Below are positions 32,832 through 44,972 of a stretch of DNA of 64,000 nt, piece after piece. The notes under the pieces are model-generated. The model saw only the letters and a list, made by a program, of their open reading frames with translations. It did not search any database and had not been told where the DNA came from. This DNA is from Pycnopodia helianthoides (lineage: Eukaryota; Echinodermata; Asteroidea; Forcipulatida; Asteriidae): NCBI GenBank assembly GCA_032158295.1, contig CM063244.1, positions 5,522,510 to 5,586,509 of the forward strand, written 5' to 3'. The position numbers and the translations under genes are program-made. Every line of letters starts with the position of its first letter. Within the stretch, counting starts at the first letter, position 1.

Positions 32832-35313
32832 TCAAAATGTTTTGCCAGAGCCGGCCCGTTTGAGTTTGTGCGTGTTCATTCTTCCTTTCCGTTTGATCTT
32901 CTTGATTCTCCGATGGCTCATCCAGATGGGGTAGTTGCCGTGCTCGTTCTTCAGACCCTTTCCCTTCTTCTTGGCCTCACCGTCCGTCTCCATGGATTCT
33001 AGCTGCTCGGATTCTAGCTGTTCAGAATCTGTCGTCAAAACAGACGGAGAGAGTACATCAGCAAAAAAATTCAAACCCGCCACTAACATTTAGGATTTAA
33101 ACTGCCTCTAGCTACCAGGCAAGCTCACTGGCCTAATAACCTTAATAATAATTAATAACAATATATATTTTACTGCACTTAATACTACTTTTCTAAGCGC
33201 TAAGGTGCTGTTGTCCTTGCAGACTATTCAGTACAACTAGGGCATCAGCACCAAAATACAAAGATACAAAATTAGAAAAAGAATTACAATAACAGAAGCA
33301 GACATCATAACATGAGAAAGGTAAACAAAATAGATAAGCTGCAGATTGGTACAAGCTGCAGATTGGAGTTATTACAGAGATTTGAATAAGTGAGTTTTCA
33401 ACGTAGTTTTAAATGTTTGTGAGGAGGAAGCATTTTGAATGTGGGGAGGGAGAGTGTTCCATATTTTGGGAACGGCGACTGAGCTCTATCCCCGTAGCTT
33501 ATTTTCATACGAGGACCAGGCATAAGGTGAGAGGATGTAGAGGGTTGATGGAATCTCTGGTTGAATGATCTAGTGGTAAGACATCTGCTACAGAATAGCA
33601 AAGGTAGTGGGTTTGAATCCCACCCGAGTCATATTCCTGTGGATTTTTTTTCACAGGACTCTGGAAAAGCACCAAGTATACAGTGCTTGACACATCGGTG
33701 CATGGGTGAAACACAAATAATATTGTTTATCCCTGATACAAATTTAACATCATTTGAAAACAAGTGGGTAATCAGTTCGCAACTCTATTTTCTCATCAAT
33801 TTAAAACAACAAAGATTTACAAATGGGGTCATGAGACTGTGAGTTTTGAACATTTCAGTAGAAACTAAAAGCATATATCGAGAATAAACATTCAGGTCAA
33901 ATGACATTAACTTTTGTCGTCAAACAGAGTGGCAGGCCTGGAGTTTTATCTTTGAGAGGGCACGGCCATTTTTCATTTTTGTAAAGGGCACTTCCTTTGG
34001 AAAATCTTTAAGTCTATGGGAAAGTTTTGAAGGGGCACCAAGGCCAAACCAGGGCAATGTAGGCCATGGCATCTGCGGCCTCCGTTTAATTTCAGGCCTG
34101 GAGTGGATTGTTGTTTTGGTGTGAAGGAGCAATGTTGGCAAACAGCGACTGAACTATTATAATACACACAACAAATTTCAACCAACATTTTCCTGAATTT
34201 GGCAAAGCTCAAAGTTGAATTTACCCAATTTGTTTTCTTCTTCGTTCTCATCGACCATAGCATCCTCGGCTGCTTCGCTGGCCCCCTTGGTCTTGTCCCT
34301 ATCCGGGATGAATCTCATGTCGTATTTTGTTCCCGATGCTTGATTGACACCTGGTTTGATGATCAGCTCTCTAATGTCATCAACTACAATGAAAATAACA
34401 GACAGAAAGTTTTCATGCTTGTGGAAAAAATAAACGACTGCATTGCAAAAGGAACGTTTGTTGTGACACACCTACATGGTCACATGGGTGGCTAGAGCAT
34501 CAAAGCGCTCGACCACTCACTGCTGTGGCCCTGGTTCGATTCCCAGCTAGGGCCATATGTGAGTAGAGTTGTGCCTTGATTCTCTCTGAGGGTTTTTTCT
34601 TTGTGCTTTCTGGTTTTCCTCACTCCTGAAAAAAATATAACTCTTTCGATCATTGGCTGTGCTCCGTGATCATATTTGAGTCAAGGTGAATGGCCGACAA
34701 AGGCACCTTTACATGCCTGCGCGTCAACCCCATTGCCGTGTTCTTCGCAATTCCGATTCTCAGCTGCAAGTAAGGATGAGTAGCCGAATAGCCTACCAAA
34801 TTATTGTTAATATTATCATAATTTTGGGTTGAACAAATCAAAAATGCCTACAGCGGGACTTGAACATGCAATGTCCGGATAATGTGCAGGGGTTCTACCA
34901 ACTGAGCTATTTAGCCCTAATGTTGGAGGTCTCCCTATTTTGTCAATATAGGAAGACCGCAAACAATGGGCTAGATAGCTCAGTTGGTAGAATGCCTGCA
35001 CATTATCCGGAGGTCGCAGGTTAAGGTCTCGCTCTAGTCAATTTGTTTTGTTCCCCTCATTGTTTATTACTTAATATCATTAACACATGTATTTTGCAAA
35101 AAAAATACACACAAAAAAAAACCGGGAAGACAACTTGAGGTCTCCAGATCATATCAATAACTTACATTTATAGACTTTCTTAATTTGGTCTTCTTCCTCT
35201 GGTCTTAACAGACCAAGAATCTTCTTTAAGCGTTTTGTTTCCCTCGGTCCGTTCCTGGCCCTCTTGATGGCCCGGAGCTTCTTCATGCGTTTGCTGCGGA
35301 TACTCTTCGCCAT
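32832..35313 (-). CDS. LLPH: LLPH-type nucleolar protein, 3 exons
   Basis: Exons on the minus strand: 35313-35166, 34383-34225 and 33028-32832. All phases agree and give 167 codons plus stop. The N-terminus MAKSIRSKRMKKLRAIKRAR and the C-terminal block HGNYPIWMSHRRIKKIKRK are the two conserved blocks of LLPH (protein LLP homolog, Learning-associated protein family), a small basic nucleolar protein linked to ribosome biogenesis. Human LLPH is about 129 aa. The extra length here is an acidic middle (DAMVDENEEEN) and a short internal repeat, QLESEQLES. The start ATG at 35313 is the first Met before the conserved block. The in-frame sequence upstream is open but follows a plausible acceptor (tgaaag|atc), so a 5' UTR exon may exist. 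TTTATT at 32634-32639 would be a polyadenylation signal on the minus strand. Confidence 0.9.
33565..33745 (+). mobile_element. tRNA-derived SINE, family B
   Basis: The most complete family B copy: head gatctagtggtaagacatct, B box gggtttgaatccc, tail cacaggactctggaaaagca and tacagtgcttgacacatcgg, ending cctgatacaaatttaacatc. It lies between LLPH exons 2 and 3. Confidence 0.75.
33933..34100. mobile_element. caggcctg-family element
   Basis: Bounded by caggcctggagtttta and ttcaggcctg. The interior matches the copies at 9306 and 53670. It lies in LLPH intron 2. Confidence 0.75.
34838..35060. mobile_element. Head-to-head pair of family A SINEs
   Basis: A minus-oriented copy (34838-34925) and a plus-oriented copy (34965-35060) flank a short centre (tattttgtcaatataggaag). 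Together they form an imperfect palindrome of about 220 bases in LLPH intron 1. Confidence 0.75.
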
Positions 35314-36588
35314 CTTGCTCTGGTTCTTGGTTTGATTTTTACTGCGATCTTTCAAAATAATAAAATAATTAATAAGATAATTTGACTCTCACACAAGCTT
35401 TTGTAAGAAAATTAACATGAAAACTAAAGCGCAACATTTTTGACTGTGTCTGACCCGCTAAGTACAAAAATGTTTTTTTGCTTGTCGAGCAGGGATGCTT
35501 ATTAACTATTCTTTATTATAACACCCCTTACAAATATTCTGCCTTTTGATTGGTTAAGAGCGCGTCACATGATATGTCTGTATACTATTAAGTATGGCCT
35601 TACTAAAAAATTACAGAAAATAGGCCTACATTATTTAATGGCTATAGTTATTTAAATTTGTAAACAATTAGGGCTTTTAAAAGTGGCCGTGGAAATTTTA
35701 CAGGTGACATCGTAACGATAAAATAATCTGAATTCCTATTTTGCCGTACAGCATTTTCAAACTTAATTTCCCTCTAAAAAATTCTTCTGGAGTTACAAAT
35801 TAGAAAAAAGAAAAGATAATACTATCCATTTAAATGTAGGAGTCAATTTTATACAATAAGGCAGTTAAATCCTTATACAAAATTTCAGCAATTCGTGTAC
35901 ATATTTCAAAGAGGGGCCAATACTGCAAACTGGCTTAGTGTTTACGTTACTCGTTAGCCAGCTGGGGAACCGGCAATTTACAATTGGGCTACAATTGATA
36001 CTTTAGTTTGCGGTCTAAACTTAAATAAAAGACATCACATCAATAAACAAAATGAATTATATTTCAAATACATACTTAAAATAATAAACATATAAATAAA
36101 GAGCAATTTATAAAACACACACAAAACACAGTGTCAGTGATGTTGCAATACAAACTCCTTGTCCGGAAATTGGACAAACAAACCCAAGGTAAACCTTTTT
36201 ACATGTTGAAGCAGTAATACCATAAATTAAATACAAAATTTTTTTATAATAACACTAAAAGCATAGAATTGTCAAAATATAGAAAATGTTTCACAGAAAA
36301 CTACGGTAAAAGTTGAAAAAAACTTACAGATTTTATTCCTGGAAAATTTTACACGTGCACCGATGATCGCTTGTCTTTCTCTGGTACCTTGTGTCGTGAT
36401 AGGGAAACAGTATCAGGAATAGTGCGATTACATATGTGGTGCCAGACTAAAGTTCAGTAGTTAAATGCACGCCAAGGAATGCATGCTGATGCGGGTGTAG
36501 GCCTAGTGTCTTCAAAAAATACAATTGATTATCAAAAGAAAATACATTCTTTAAGGTTTTGCAATTTGATGAGTCCAAATAGTCGAAA
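35314..36588. promoter_or_regulatory. Divergent intergenic region, LLPH / RPUSD3-type gene
   Basis: About 1.3 kb separates the two start codons, which point away from each other. The region is AT-rich and shows no clear TATA box or CpG island. A minus-strand 5' UTR exon for LLPH may lie near 36330-36480, where cacaag|gtacca would be a donor. Shared promoter use is inferred only from geometry. Confidence 0.4.
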
Positions 36589-39500
36589 ATGCAAACTTTA
36601 CGACGCTTTGTTTGTCAACTGTGTGCCTCCTCGCCAGTTTCGACGAATAGCATACGGCAGTTGAGCTCCACCTCCGTGCAGGAAACTATTGTTGAACGTT
36701 CTTTGGCGGCGGAGGAGGAGGCAAACAAGAAGAAGAAGAAAGGGCGAAGAAACAGGCTACTGCAGCGGCCTGATGAAAGCATCTTCGCCCCTCATGGTTT
36801 TCCGCAGTTTGAGAACATGACTAAAGATGAATTTGCAAAACACATTGCCGACAGCCAAGTGTACAATCAAGGTAAAAAAAACTCAAGTCAAAGACTTTAA
36901 TATTTATTAAAGTGATTTAATTTTCCTGAGAATGGGCGTGGTCAGGGTGATGGATAAGCGGAGGGGGGGGGGGGTGCAGTTAAACCATGGAGGAAAAGTC
37001 TATATTTTGCCTCCATGGTTATTAAAACCATATTTTTATTGTTTATACCTACAGAAGTAATTTAAAAAATGGCCTTTAAGTTCTTAATGTTATCAAAAGC
37101 AAAAATTATATATATGTGCAAGTTTTTCTTTACATCATGCATACTACTACCTAGTTACTAGTAGATTCATATTTTAAATTCTTGGCATGTTCTCTGGTCC
37201 TCCATCCAGCCAGTACCAGTATCGCTATCGATATTAATAGCACACCGCACTAATGTTAAAAATAGAAGCTAAGTACCAGGATCTCAGACAAATGTGTCAA
37301 ACTTAACTAGTTCCCTTTGCCCAATTTTATGTTTACTCGCAAAACAAAAGTGACATATTTATATCATCAATGTTTAATGTTTTTTCCCTGATTTACACCT
37401 AGATGGGGTCATCGGATTGAACAAACCAGCTGGTATCCATGTGACTGGAACCAGTGAGAATCAAATGAACGTTGTAGAGGTCATTCCTGAGGTCATGGAA
37501 GCTGTTGGGAAACCAGCAGGGGAGATTGCCAAAGCAGCGGACAGGTAGTACACACAAAAATGTTTTTTAGGTCCTATAATCATTTAGTCCTAAATCATTT
37601 GGGTCCTAAATCATTTCGGACCTAAATATAATCAAGTTAGCTCCATACGCTATATATAGGTGTCTCATGGTAGACTCATAGAGGGTCCAGTAGCAGCAAC
37701 CTCAGTTGTAGAGTTACCGGTACTTAACTCTGTGAAATCAATATTGTTGAGGTTCGCAGCTACTGGTTTCTCTAGTCTATCAAGTTCCAATCCAACTTTG
37801 CCAACATTAGTTGGGCATTGCCTTTAAAGTTTGGGCTGTCAGAATTATAGTTGATGCCCAATTGAAGTAGATGATCACTTCACTTGGTGCATATTGGGGT
37901 CTTGCTGCGGCCTCCTCATCACTAGTACTGTAAACATCACATAATAATACTTACATTTATTTATACAGCGCTTGACACTATATTTGAGCGCTACAGTATT
38001 TATCGTGGAAGGTATGCGGAGCTACGTTTTGAAGTATGAGACCTATTCCTTTAGTTACATAGCACCATGTAATGGTTTACACGGTGCTGTGGTGCAATAT
38101 GCAGCCATCAAACAGGAGATCGGGCAAGCCCTCTCTTTCGATAAGTGCACTGGTTCTTTTACCTGCATTGCACAACACCGAGACCTACGGCTTTCTGTCC
38201 CATCCGAAGGACGCAGCACTAGTAGACACTCTCTCCAGCTTCAAAACTAAATTGAAAACTCACTTGTTCAGTTTAGGCTTTAACAGTGCCGTCATTAGCA
38301 GAGTTCTATTCCTATGCGCCAGGAGTGTCTTTTGACAGATATGGCGTGCTACAAATGTCCATATTATCATTATTAAGTTGGGATTAATTGTTGATTTCAC
38401 AAACGTTTCTTGACACTAAAGCTTCTTTTGTTATTTTTCTCAACTCTGCAGAGATTCTTCAGGTTTGATTCTGCTTGGTGAGACTAAGGAAGTTACAAGA
38501 AAAATCAACGATGCATTCATCAATGCGAGGAAGAGAAACCAGATGGTTAGAAAATATTGGTGAGTAGAATCGAGGCGAGGAAGTATCAATTCTAACCCTC
38601 CTACTCTTGGTAACATTTTTCAGCAAGTTGACAAACCATTTGAAGCTATTCAACTGCATGGGTTATGTACGGTGGCACAACTGTGCACAGAACTATCTGT
38701 GTACTGTGCATTCCCCACAGTGCATGATATTGAATGGCCTGACAGTAGGAGGGTTTACTATAATTGCTTCTCTTCACCCAGGGGTATAAATAAGGTACCA
38801 GCGAGGGTAGAGGTTGATATTGTGTTTGAAAAAGCCTTCGGGCACCACGACAACTCGGGCTGTATACTCCCCAGGGAGCTAGGAAAAATTACAGGAATGC
38901 TATTTGCCCAATGACCAGGGCACTAAAGTAAAGCGCACTGATACGTTATTGGGAAATGCGCTATATACAGTAAGAACTAGTTATTGTTTATTTTTATTAT
39001 ATTAATATGAAAACAAAGTTTGCACAGGCACCTGATGACTAACCAACCAGAATCAACAAGATGTGTGTACGTAATAATTGAAGGATTTTTCTCCTTTTTC
39101 GTTTCCCCCTCAGGGCTCTGACCATTGGTATACCAACACCTGCAGAAGGTATGTGAGCTCTTTATTGTCCACTAAGTGGCGATTCGTGGCCGAGCGGTTA
39201 AGAGCATCGGAAGCAAGCTCTGGTGTTTCTGATCAGCAGAGTGTGGGTTCGAGTCCCGGTCATGGCGCTTGTGTCCTTGAGCAAGATACTTTACCATAGT
39301 TGCTTTGTTCTTCGGATTTGACATTAAGCAGTAGTACTATGATTGGTAGTGCTCGTAAAAGAACCCAGAACACTTATCGTGGAAAAGTAGGGGTTAACCC
39401 TGGTGTTTCTGGTTCACACGGCAAGCACCCTTGTTTACAGGTTTCCTCAGGCTTGCGAGCTACAGTGACTAAGTTCGCTTATGAGGCATCCTTGGTTTCA

Positions 39501-42500
39501 TTACCAGAAATATATAATAATAATACTATTAATAATAGTTGTTGTTTCATTCTCTGCCCTAGATCCCGTCGCAGGAGGAGTTTTAATTCCTGCCTTTAGG
39601 CCTACCCTTTCTGAATTGGAAAATATACCGCATTCAACAGCCTCAATTTCATACATAACAACCAAAAACATAGTCACATTATGAGTGTCTCAAAGTTATG
39701 TGTGATAAAAATATTGTTTGTCGAGTGAAGGTTTTTGAGGTAGGAGACCTGTTGTACCATCACCTTCTACTTTTTTTTCTTTTCTTTTTCCTCGCCATAG
39801 GAACTATCAATATTCCAATTGGTCCCGAGCAAATTGGCGATCAGACATTGGTGAGTGTGAACTTTTGGTTGATCTTATTCCGGGTCGAAGTCCATCCTGT
39901 TAGTGAGTCATTACGTCACACATGCACATTGCTGCACGCTCCCTGAGTTTTTTGTTACTTCCGGCTCCAAAGCTGGCTCACTTTGTGTGTAAACTTACCC
40001 AAAATCACACGTTTCATAGTTCTAAAGCATTTCTTATGCTAGAAACCTTTAATTATGGGAAACTTGGCAGCGGAAATCGGCACTTAAAAAAAAATTACAT
40101 TATTATTATTACTTTAAAGAATGTATGTGAAAGCCAAGTTCGATGACTAAACTTTCCTTGCATCAATGAAAACTAGCTTAATTCAACTCCTAGATCTGGT
40201 AATCAGTGGAGCCAGTTTGTGTGAAGTGGGCGTAGCTTACAGTGGAACTACATCACACTAACAATCAGGATAAAGTATTGAATGATTCATCCTTTTTTAT
40301 GTATACATTTCTAATTAAGTGTGTAAACACCTGCAATCGAGGACCACCAATTGTCCCTCTTTTGTTTGTACTTTTTGGCAACAGCTCCCATTGGTTCTGT
40401 ACACACATTTCAACTGTGGACCTACACCCAACCGGGTACCCTATTGTCCCTTTAGTTCAAGGTCCCCGGTTTGAATGTGTATACCTACCCACATATACAC
40501 ACTCTGATTTTTACATCCCTGTGGAGACATTTTGGGTTCTTTCCTTTGTCTCTGTACTTCACATCCTCCAACACAAAATTCCTTGTGTAGCAGTTCATTA
40601 GAATTCCCTTATGGAGACCTTTTGTTTTCTCCTTTTTGTTTTATCTCCGGTCTCCATAAGGTAGCGAACATTAAAAACAGTAGTGTGTGCGTGCGTACTC
40701 ACACAGAATTGAGCCATGCAAGGTCAAAGGTGAATCTGGTAGGATGCTGCCAGATTCTAAGGCTGGAATCTGGTGTTATTCACAAGCCTCAAAGTGTGAC
40801 GTCAGATGTTCAGTCCCAATGAAGTTTTTCACCAAGTAACCAACTTAATCTTGAGAGAAATCGTTCCTTTCTCAGATGGTGCCCAAAATGGACCCAACCA
40901 AGGGTAGCTTCGAGCGCAAGGAGACGTTTCGATGTAGGACGGACTATAAGGTGCTGTCAGCCAATCACCAACTCAACTGTGCCCTGCTGGAACTTCAGCC
41001 TCTTAAATGTGAGTTCTTTGTTCTTAGAGCACACAAACAACATTGGTAACTGTCATGGACCAGTATTTGCACTTTATGTGACCCAACATATACGTGAAAT
41101 AACAAACCTATAATTTGGGGTTGAACGAAGAAAAAAATTTGACTAGAGCGGTATTTGAACCAACAACCTCCGGATGAGCATGCCGGTGCTCTACCAACTG
41201 AACTATCTAGCCCTATATTCAGGGGTGCCAGTCTGAAGCCGTACAACTGTTAACTATCGAGTAGCCCAAATTGTTTGAAAATTTACCCAGTCAGTTTCCC
41301 TTGTGGTTTATTACTTGACAAATAACAAACCTGTGAAAGTTTAGGTTCAATCGGCACGCATCAGAGTCGCAAGAAAATAGTGGAAAAAACCCACCACTGT
41401 TTTAACTCTTTTCAAACATCAGATTTCGGACTCATGAGATGCAAAACCAAAACTGTCTGTTTTGTGCACATGAATGCTAATATTGAGTAGCAAATGATGT
41501 TTTATTTTATTTCAACTGATACACTCTGTGTGGCATTTTGATGTGCTATGCAAGGGAAATTGTTCACTGCTATGTAAATGTTATTTGTTGTTACTTAAGA
41601 ACCGTTCAACAAAACCATTCCTTCTGGGTTTATGTTTCACTGAGTTTAGTGCAGAAACACCAGCTACAAGTCCACCTCATTAGCAAACTGTGCAGCATCC
41701 TTGGTGATCGGACCTATTCCAATCGCATTCAACACATCCTTGGCGTACGTCTGCTCGTCGATCCCCACCATGTTACCATGGGAACGCAGGTGAGTTGATG
41801 TCAACATCCACGGGCTAACTTGACAGAGTTGCTTATTAAGGCGCAAGCGTATTTCAAAGGTTAGCAGGATAAGTGGGCATCCAGCTTGCACATTCACCGT
41901 GGATTTGCTTTGTTAAACATTTGTTTGCTTACAGTAAGCGCTGGAAGGTTAGCATGCCTTTTCCTGTGCTTACGGTTAGCAGTGCTATGAAATGGAAATT
42001 GCACAGTAAGCAGTGAAAGCACAAAGTGTTAAGCAGCTCTTTGAAACTGGGCCCTGCTTAACCAGTTAAAGCCGGGGATCTGTCATTTTTTCACTTGCAC
42101 CAAAAACTTTTGACACCACAAAATCCTCTTTTCACAACAAAAGGACATAGGCCTGGAATCAGGCGGGTGTATTTCACCAAAACTAGAAACAAATTTGTTG
42201 AATGTTATCAATCAGCTCTCTTCTCATCAATCCGACTTAATTAAATTTATTAATGATTCACCTTCCTATTGCACATTATTTGCATCTTGATTTCTTCCGT
42301 CATTGCCTCTCTATATTTGACTTTTTCTCCCCTTGAAACCTGTGTGTGGTTGCTTGCTAAAAGAATTCCGATTAATGAATCTTATTAGAGATTCCATTTC
42401 GATTCTAATGAAAGTTGATTTGCTCGAGTCGAGTCGAGGAAGGTTATACTGACGTGATACTTTATTAGTGTAGGGGCACCCACCAAGTAAAATAAAATAA

Positions 42501-43387
42501 ATCCGCCAGAGGATGTCTAAAATATAAATTATAAAATAGAGCCATGCTCCCTTGAAATTAGAAAGAAATACTCAGTTAAGAAAGTCGTGTTCCCTCACGG
42601 TCAGAGCGAAACAGAAAAAGACAGCGAGTTCAGGGCCCAATTTCATAGAGCTGCTTAAGCAGAAAATATTGCTTAACAATTTTCTGCTAAGCAGAAATGA
42701 GCAGGATACCAGTCACAAATTGTACAGGTGAGATGGTATTTTGGCTGGTAAACTTATTCTGGTAAGCATAATTTGTTTGTGCTTAGCTAATTGTTGTGCT
42801 TAAGCAGCTCTATGAAATTGGGCCCTGAGGTCGCAAAACCCAACTTAACTTTCTTAGGGAAAAAATATGTAAATCGCAAAAGCTTGAACACCGAGGGCCC
42901 ACTTGGGTTCCCTACATTACTGTCAGAAGAATGGTGACCGTAAGCGCTGAATTTCGCAGTAAGCAGAGCCCTAAAATAAAGAGACATTTATTCACTCATA
43001 GATTTAGTCTCATATTGCCTTTATGTCGGTTCAGTTTCATTTTTATGTGTGCTTGTTTGATTTTAAAACTAGTTTTTCTATTTGGCTTTATGTTTTTCTA
43101 AAGTAAGATACAATTTTAACTGTTTGCAGGACATACCCGACCCTATCAAGACTGTGCTTAACTTGAGAACGTGGCACACGTCACGGTTACCATTGTTTCT
43201 CCACTGGTACCAGGCAACCTTTCCGAAGTGGAATCAAACGAAAGACTTGATCATTACTGCTCCACTCCCGCCTTATTTCCTGGAAGCTTTACAACGTCTG
43301 GACTTGTGCAACCATACAGTGGAGGGCAGAGGTCGATACCTCACATCGAACGAAACAAAGGAAAACAACTTCAACTCTGGCCTCTGA
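36589..43387 (+). CDS. RPUSD3: Mitochondrial RNA pseudouridine synthase, RPUSD3-type, 8 exons
   Basis: Exons: 36589-36871, 37403-37544, 38452-38559, 39114-39148, 39801-39850, 40876-41008, 41650-41789, 43130-43387. All phases agree and the model gives 382 aa. Family members isomerise uridine to pseudouridine in RNA; RPUSD3 acts on mitochondrial RNA in granules. The N-terminus MQTLRRFVCQLCASSP is basic and Ser-rich, consistent with a mitochondrial presequence, and is followed by a Lys-rich segment. RluA-family landmarks are GLNKPAGIHVTG, the catalytic region KAADRDSSGLILL (Asp141 by this model), LQVHLISKLCSILGDRTYS and the C-terminal APLPPYFLEALQRLDL. The last motif and GIPTPAEGTI resemble RPUSD3 more than RPUSD4 as I remember them. 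The exon 7 acceptor was chosen as gtttag|tgcag because the alternative gtgcag|aaa creates a stop. The gene is divergent from LLPH (1.3 kb between start codons). Confidence 0.85.
39179..39310 (+). mobile_element. tRNA-(Ser/Leu-like)-derived SINE, family C
   Basis: A box cgtggccgagcggttaagag, long variable-arm-like stretch, B box gggttcgagtccc, tail gcttgtgtccttgagcaaga. Related copies or fragments are at 6061-6130, 6565-6680, 13700-13805 (minus), 22040-22170 (minus) and 45025-45085. It lies in intron 4 of the RPUSD3-type gene. Confidence 0.7.
42631..42827. mobile_element. MITE with cagggcccaatttcatag termini
   Basis: The inverse termini cagggcccaatttcatagag and ctctatgaaattgggccctg are perfect. 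Copies are at 44778-44972 and 29167-29421, with remnants near 41830-42060 and 57850-58005. The interior shares ttttggctggtaa and gcttaagcag. This copy is in the last intron of the RPUSD3-type gene. Confidence 0.9.
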
Positions 43388-44486
43388 TTTGTCATGATTG
43401 TATTGTTTCCGGACTGAAGGATTTCTTTTAAGAGATCACCTTTTGCCTTGAAGGTGTGAACTTGCAATCAGGGGATGAATGACGTAGCCCTCTCATGCTG
43501 AAACATCTAGTTTTCCCGTTTGTTGCAATTTGAGAGGACCTGTATTTCTTCTAAAGTTATTACATTCAGAAAGTTGGTCTTGGTGGGTTTTTTTTTTTCA
43601 CAGAACAGTTCAATATAATGTTGAATCTGAAACTAATAATCTTGTAAGACTAATTTTCCTTCAAGGAATGACATGGTGATTGCTAATTTCATGTCACTCA
43701 ATGACTTGTGAATTCTGCAAATCATGAACAACAATAGTCTTGATAATAATGTCAGAGTATTTGGTTGTCAAATTAGTTGAAAATGCATAGCAATGATTCC
43801 ATGTAATAATGATGCTGGGTGTATTCCGGCGACCATAGCAAATAGACCTTGAACATGACCTCTCAGGAGTAGGGCGCCCTCGCATAAAGCTCAAAAGAAA
43901 GCTATTCGCTGGCCCGTCCCATGCGCTGTACGTAGCAGTCATACAAACAACTCAGAGATTGCTATGTGTAATCATCCATGCATATCTGCATCTGAGGCAA
44001 TTCCTGCAAGCTGCCATTATAGCTATCTTTCTTCAAGCAAACTTGAATCCTTGATTCCGATTGGTCAATCCATAGTAACGAGTGTGATATAAAACCTATA
44101 CTGCACGGCCCATATCAAACCCTGTTCTATAACGTGCTGTTCTAACTCAGCGTATTGCGCTATTTCAAGCTTTGCAACAAGTCTGCTTGAAGATTAATTA
44201 GTTTTTACATGCACGCTTGTAGAATACGGAAAATGTAGAGCATCTTGTGTCCCACTTGGTGTGTTTGCTTAAGCTGCTCTATGAAATTGGGCCCTTGGCT
44301 CGATTTCACCAAGATTGATCCTAAGATGTGTATCAATTGTAATTGCTAAGCACAGTCTGATGTCGATTTCACAGTACAATTCGCTATGCCCATATCGGCA
44401 ACTCATATTGAGATGAATCTCGGTGCTTTGTAAAATCGAGGCCTACAATCCCGGCCATATCTCGTTGGGCCCCCCTGCCCCCTTCC

Positions 44487-44662
44487 AATGTTGAATCACA
44501 TTGTTGCACGGTCTTCTGCGTTCCAGACAACATTGAATCACATTGTTGCACGGTCTTCTGCGTTCCAGACAACATTGAATCACATTGTTGCACGGTCTTC
44601 TGCGTTCCAGACAACATTGAATCACATTGTTGCACGGTCTTCTGCGTTCCAGACAACATTGA
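44487..44662. repeat. 42-bp tandem repeat, 4 copies
   Basis: The unit aacattgaatcacattgttg + cacggtcttctgcgttccag + ac is repeated four times with almost no divergence. Divisibility by three gives spurious ORFs on both strands. It is flanked by a G-rich ggggggacgggggacg stretch. Confidence 0.95.
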
Positions 44663-44777
44663 GCGGGGGGACGGGGGACGGGGGAGAGAATGTTTATTGT
44701 GAGACAGGGAATGGTTATTGTATGGTTATTGTAACGTTTTAGGAACGGGTGGCCCAAGCATTTTGGCCGGGATTGTA

Positions 44778-44972
44778 GGCCCATTTTCATGGAGTTGCTT
44801 ATTAAGCAGAAAACATTGCTGAACAATTTTCTGCTTAGCTGAAATGAGCAGGTTACCAGGCACAAATTGTACATGTGACATGATACTTTGGCTGGTGGCC
44901 TTATTCTGGTAAGCGTAACTTTGTTTTGCTTTGCTACTTTTTGCGCTTAAGCAGCTATATGAAATTGGGCCT
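44778..44972. mobile_element. MITE, gggcccaatttcat family
   Basis: Left aggcccattttcatggagtt, right gcagctatatgaaattgggc; same interior as the copy at 42631. Confidence 0.85.
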
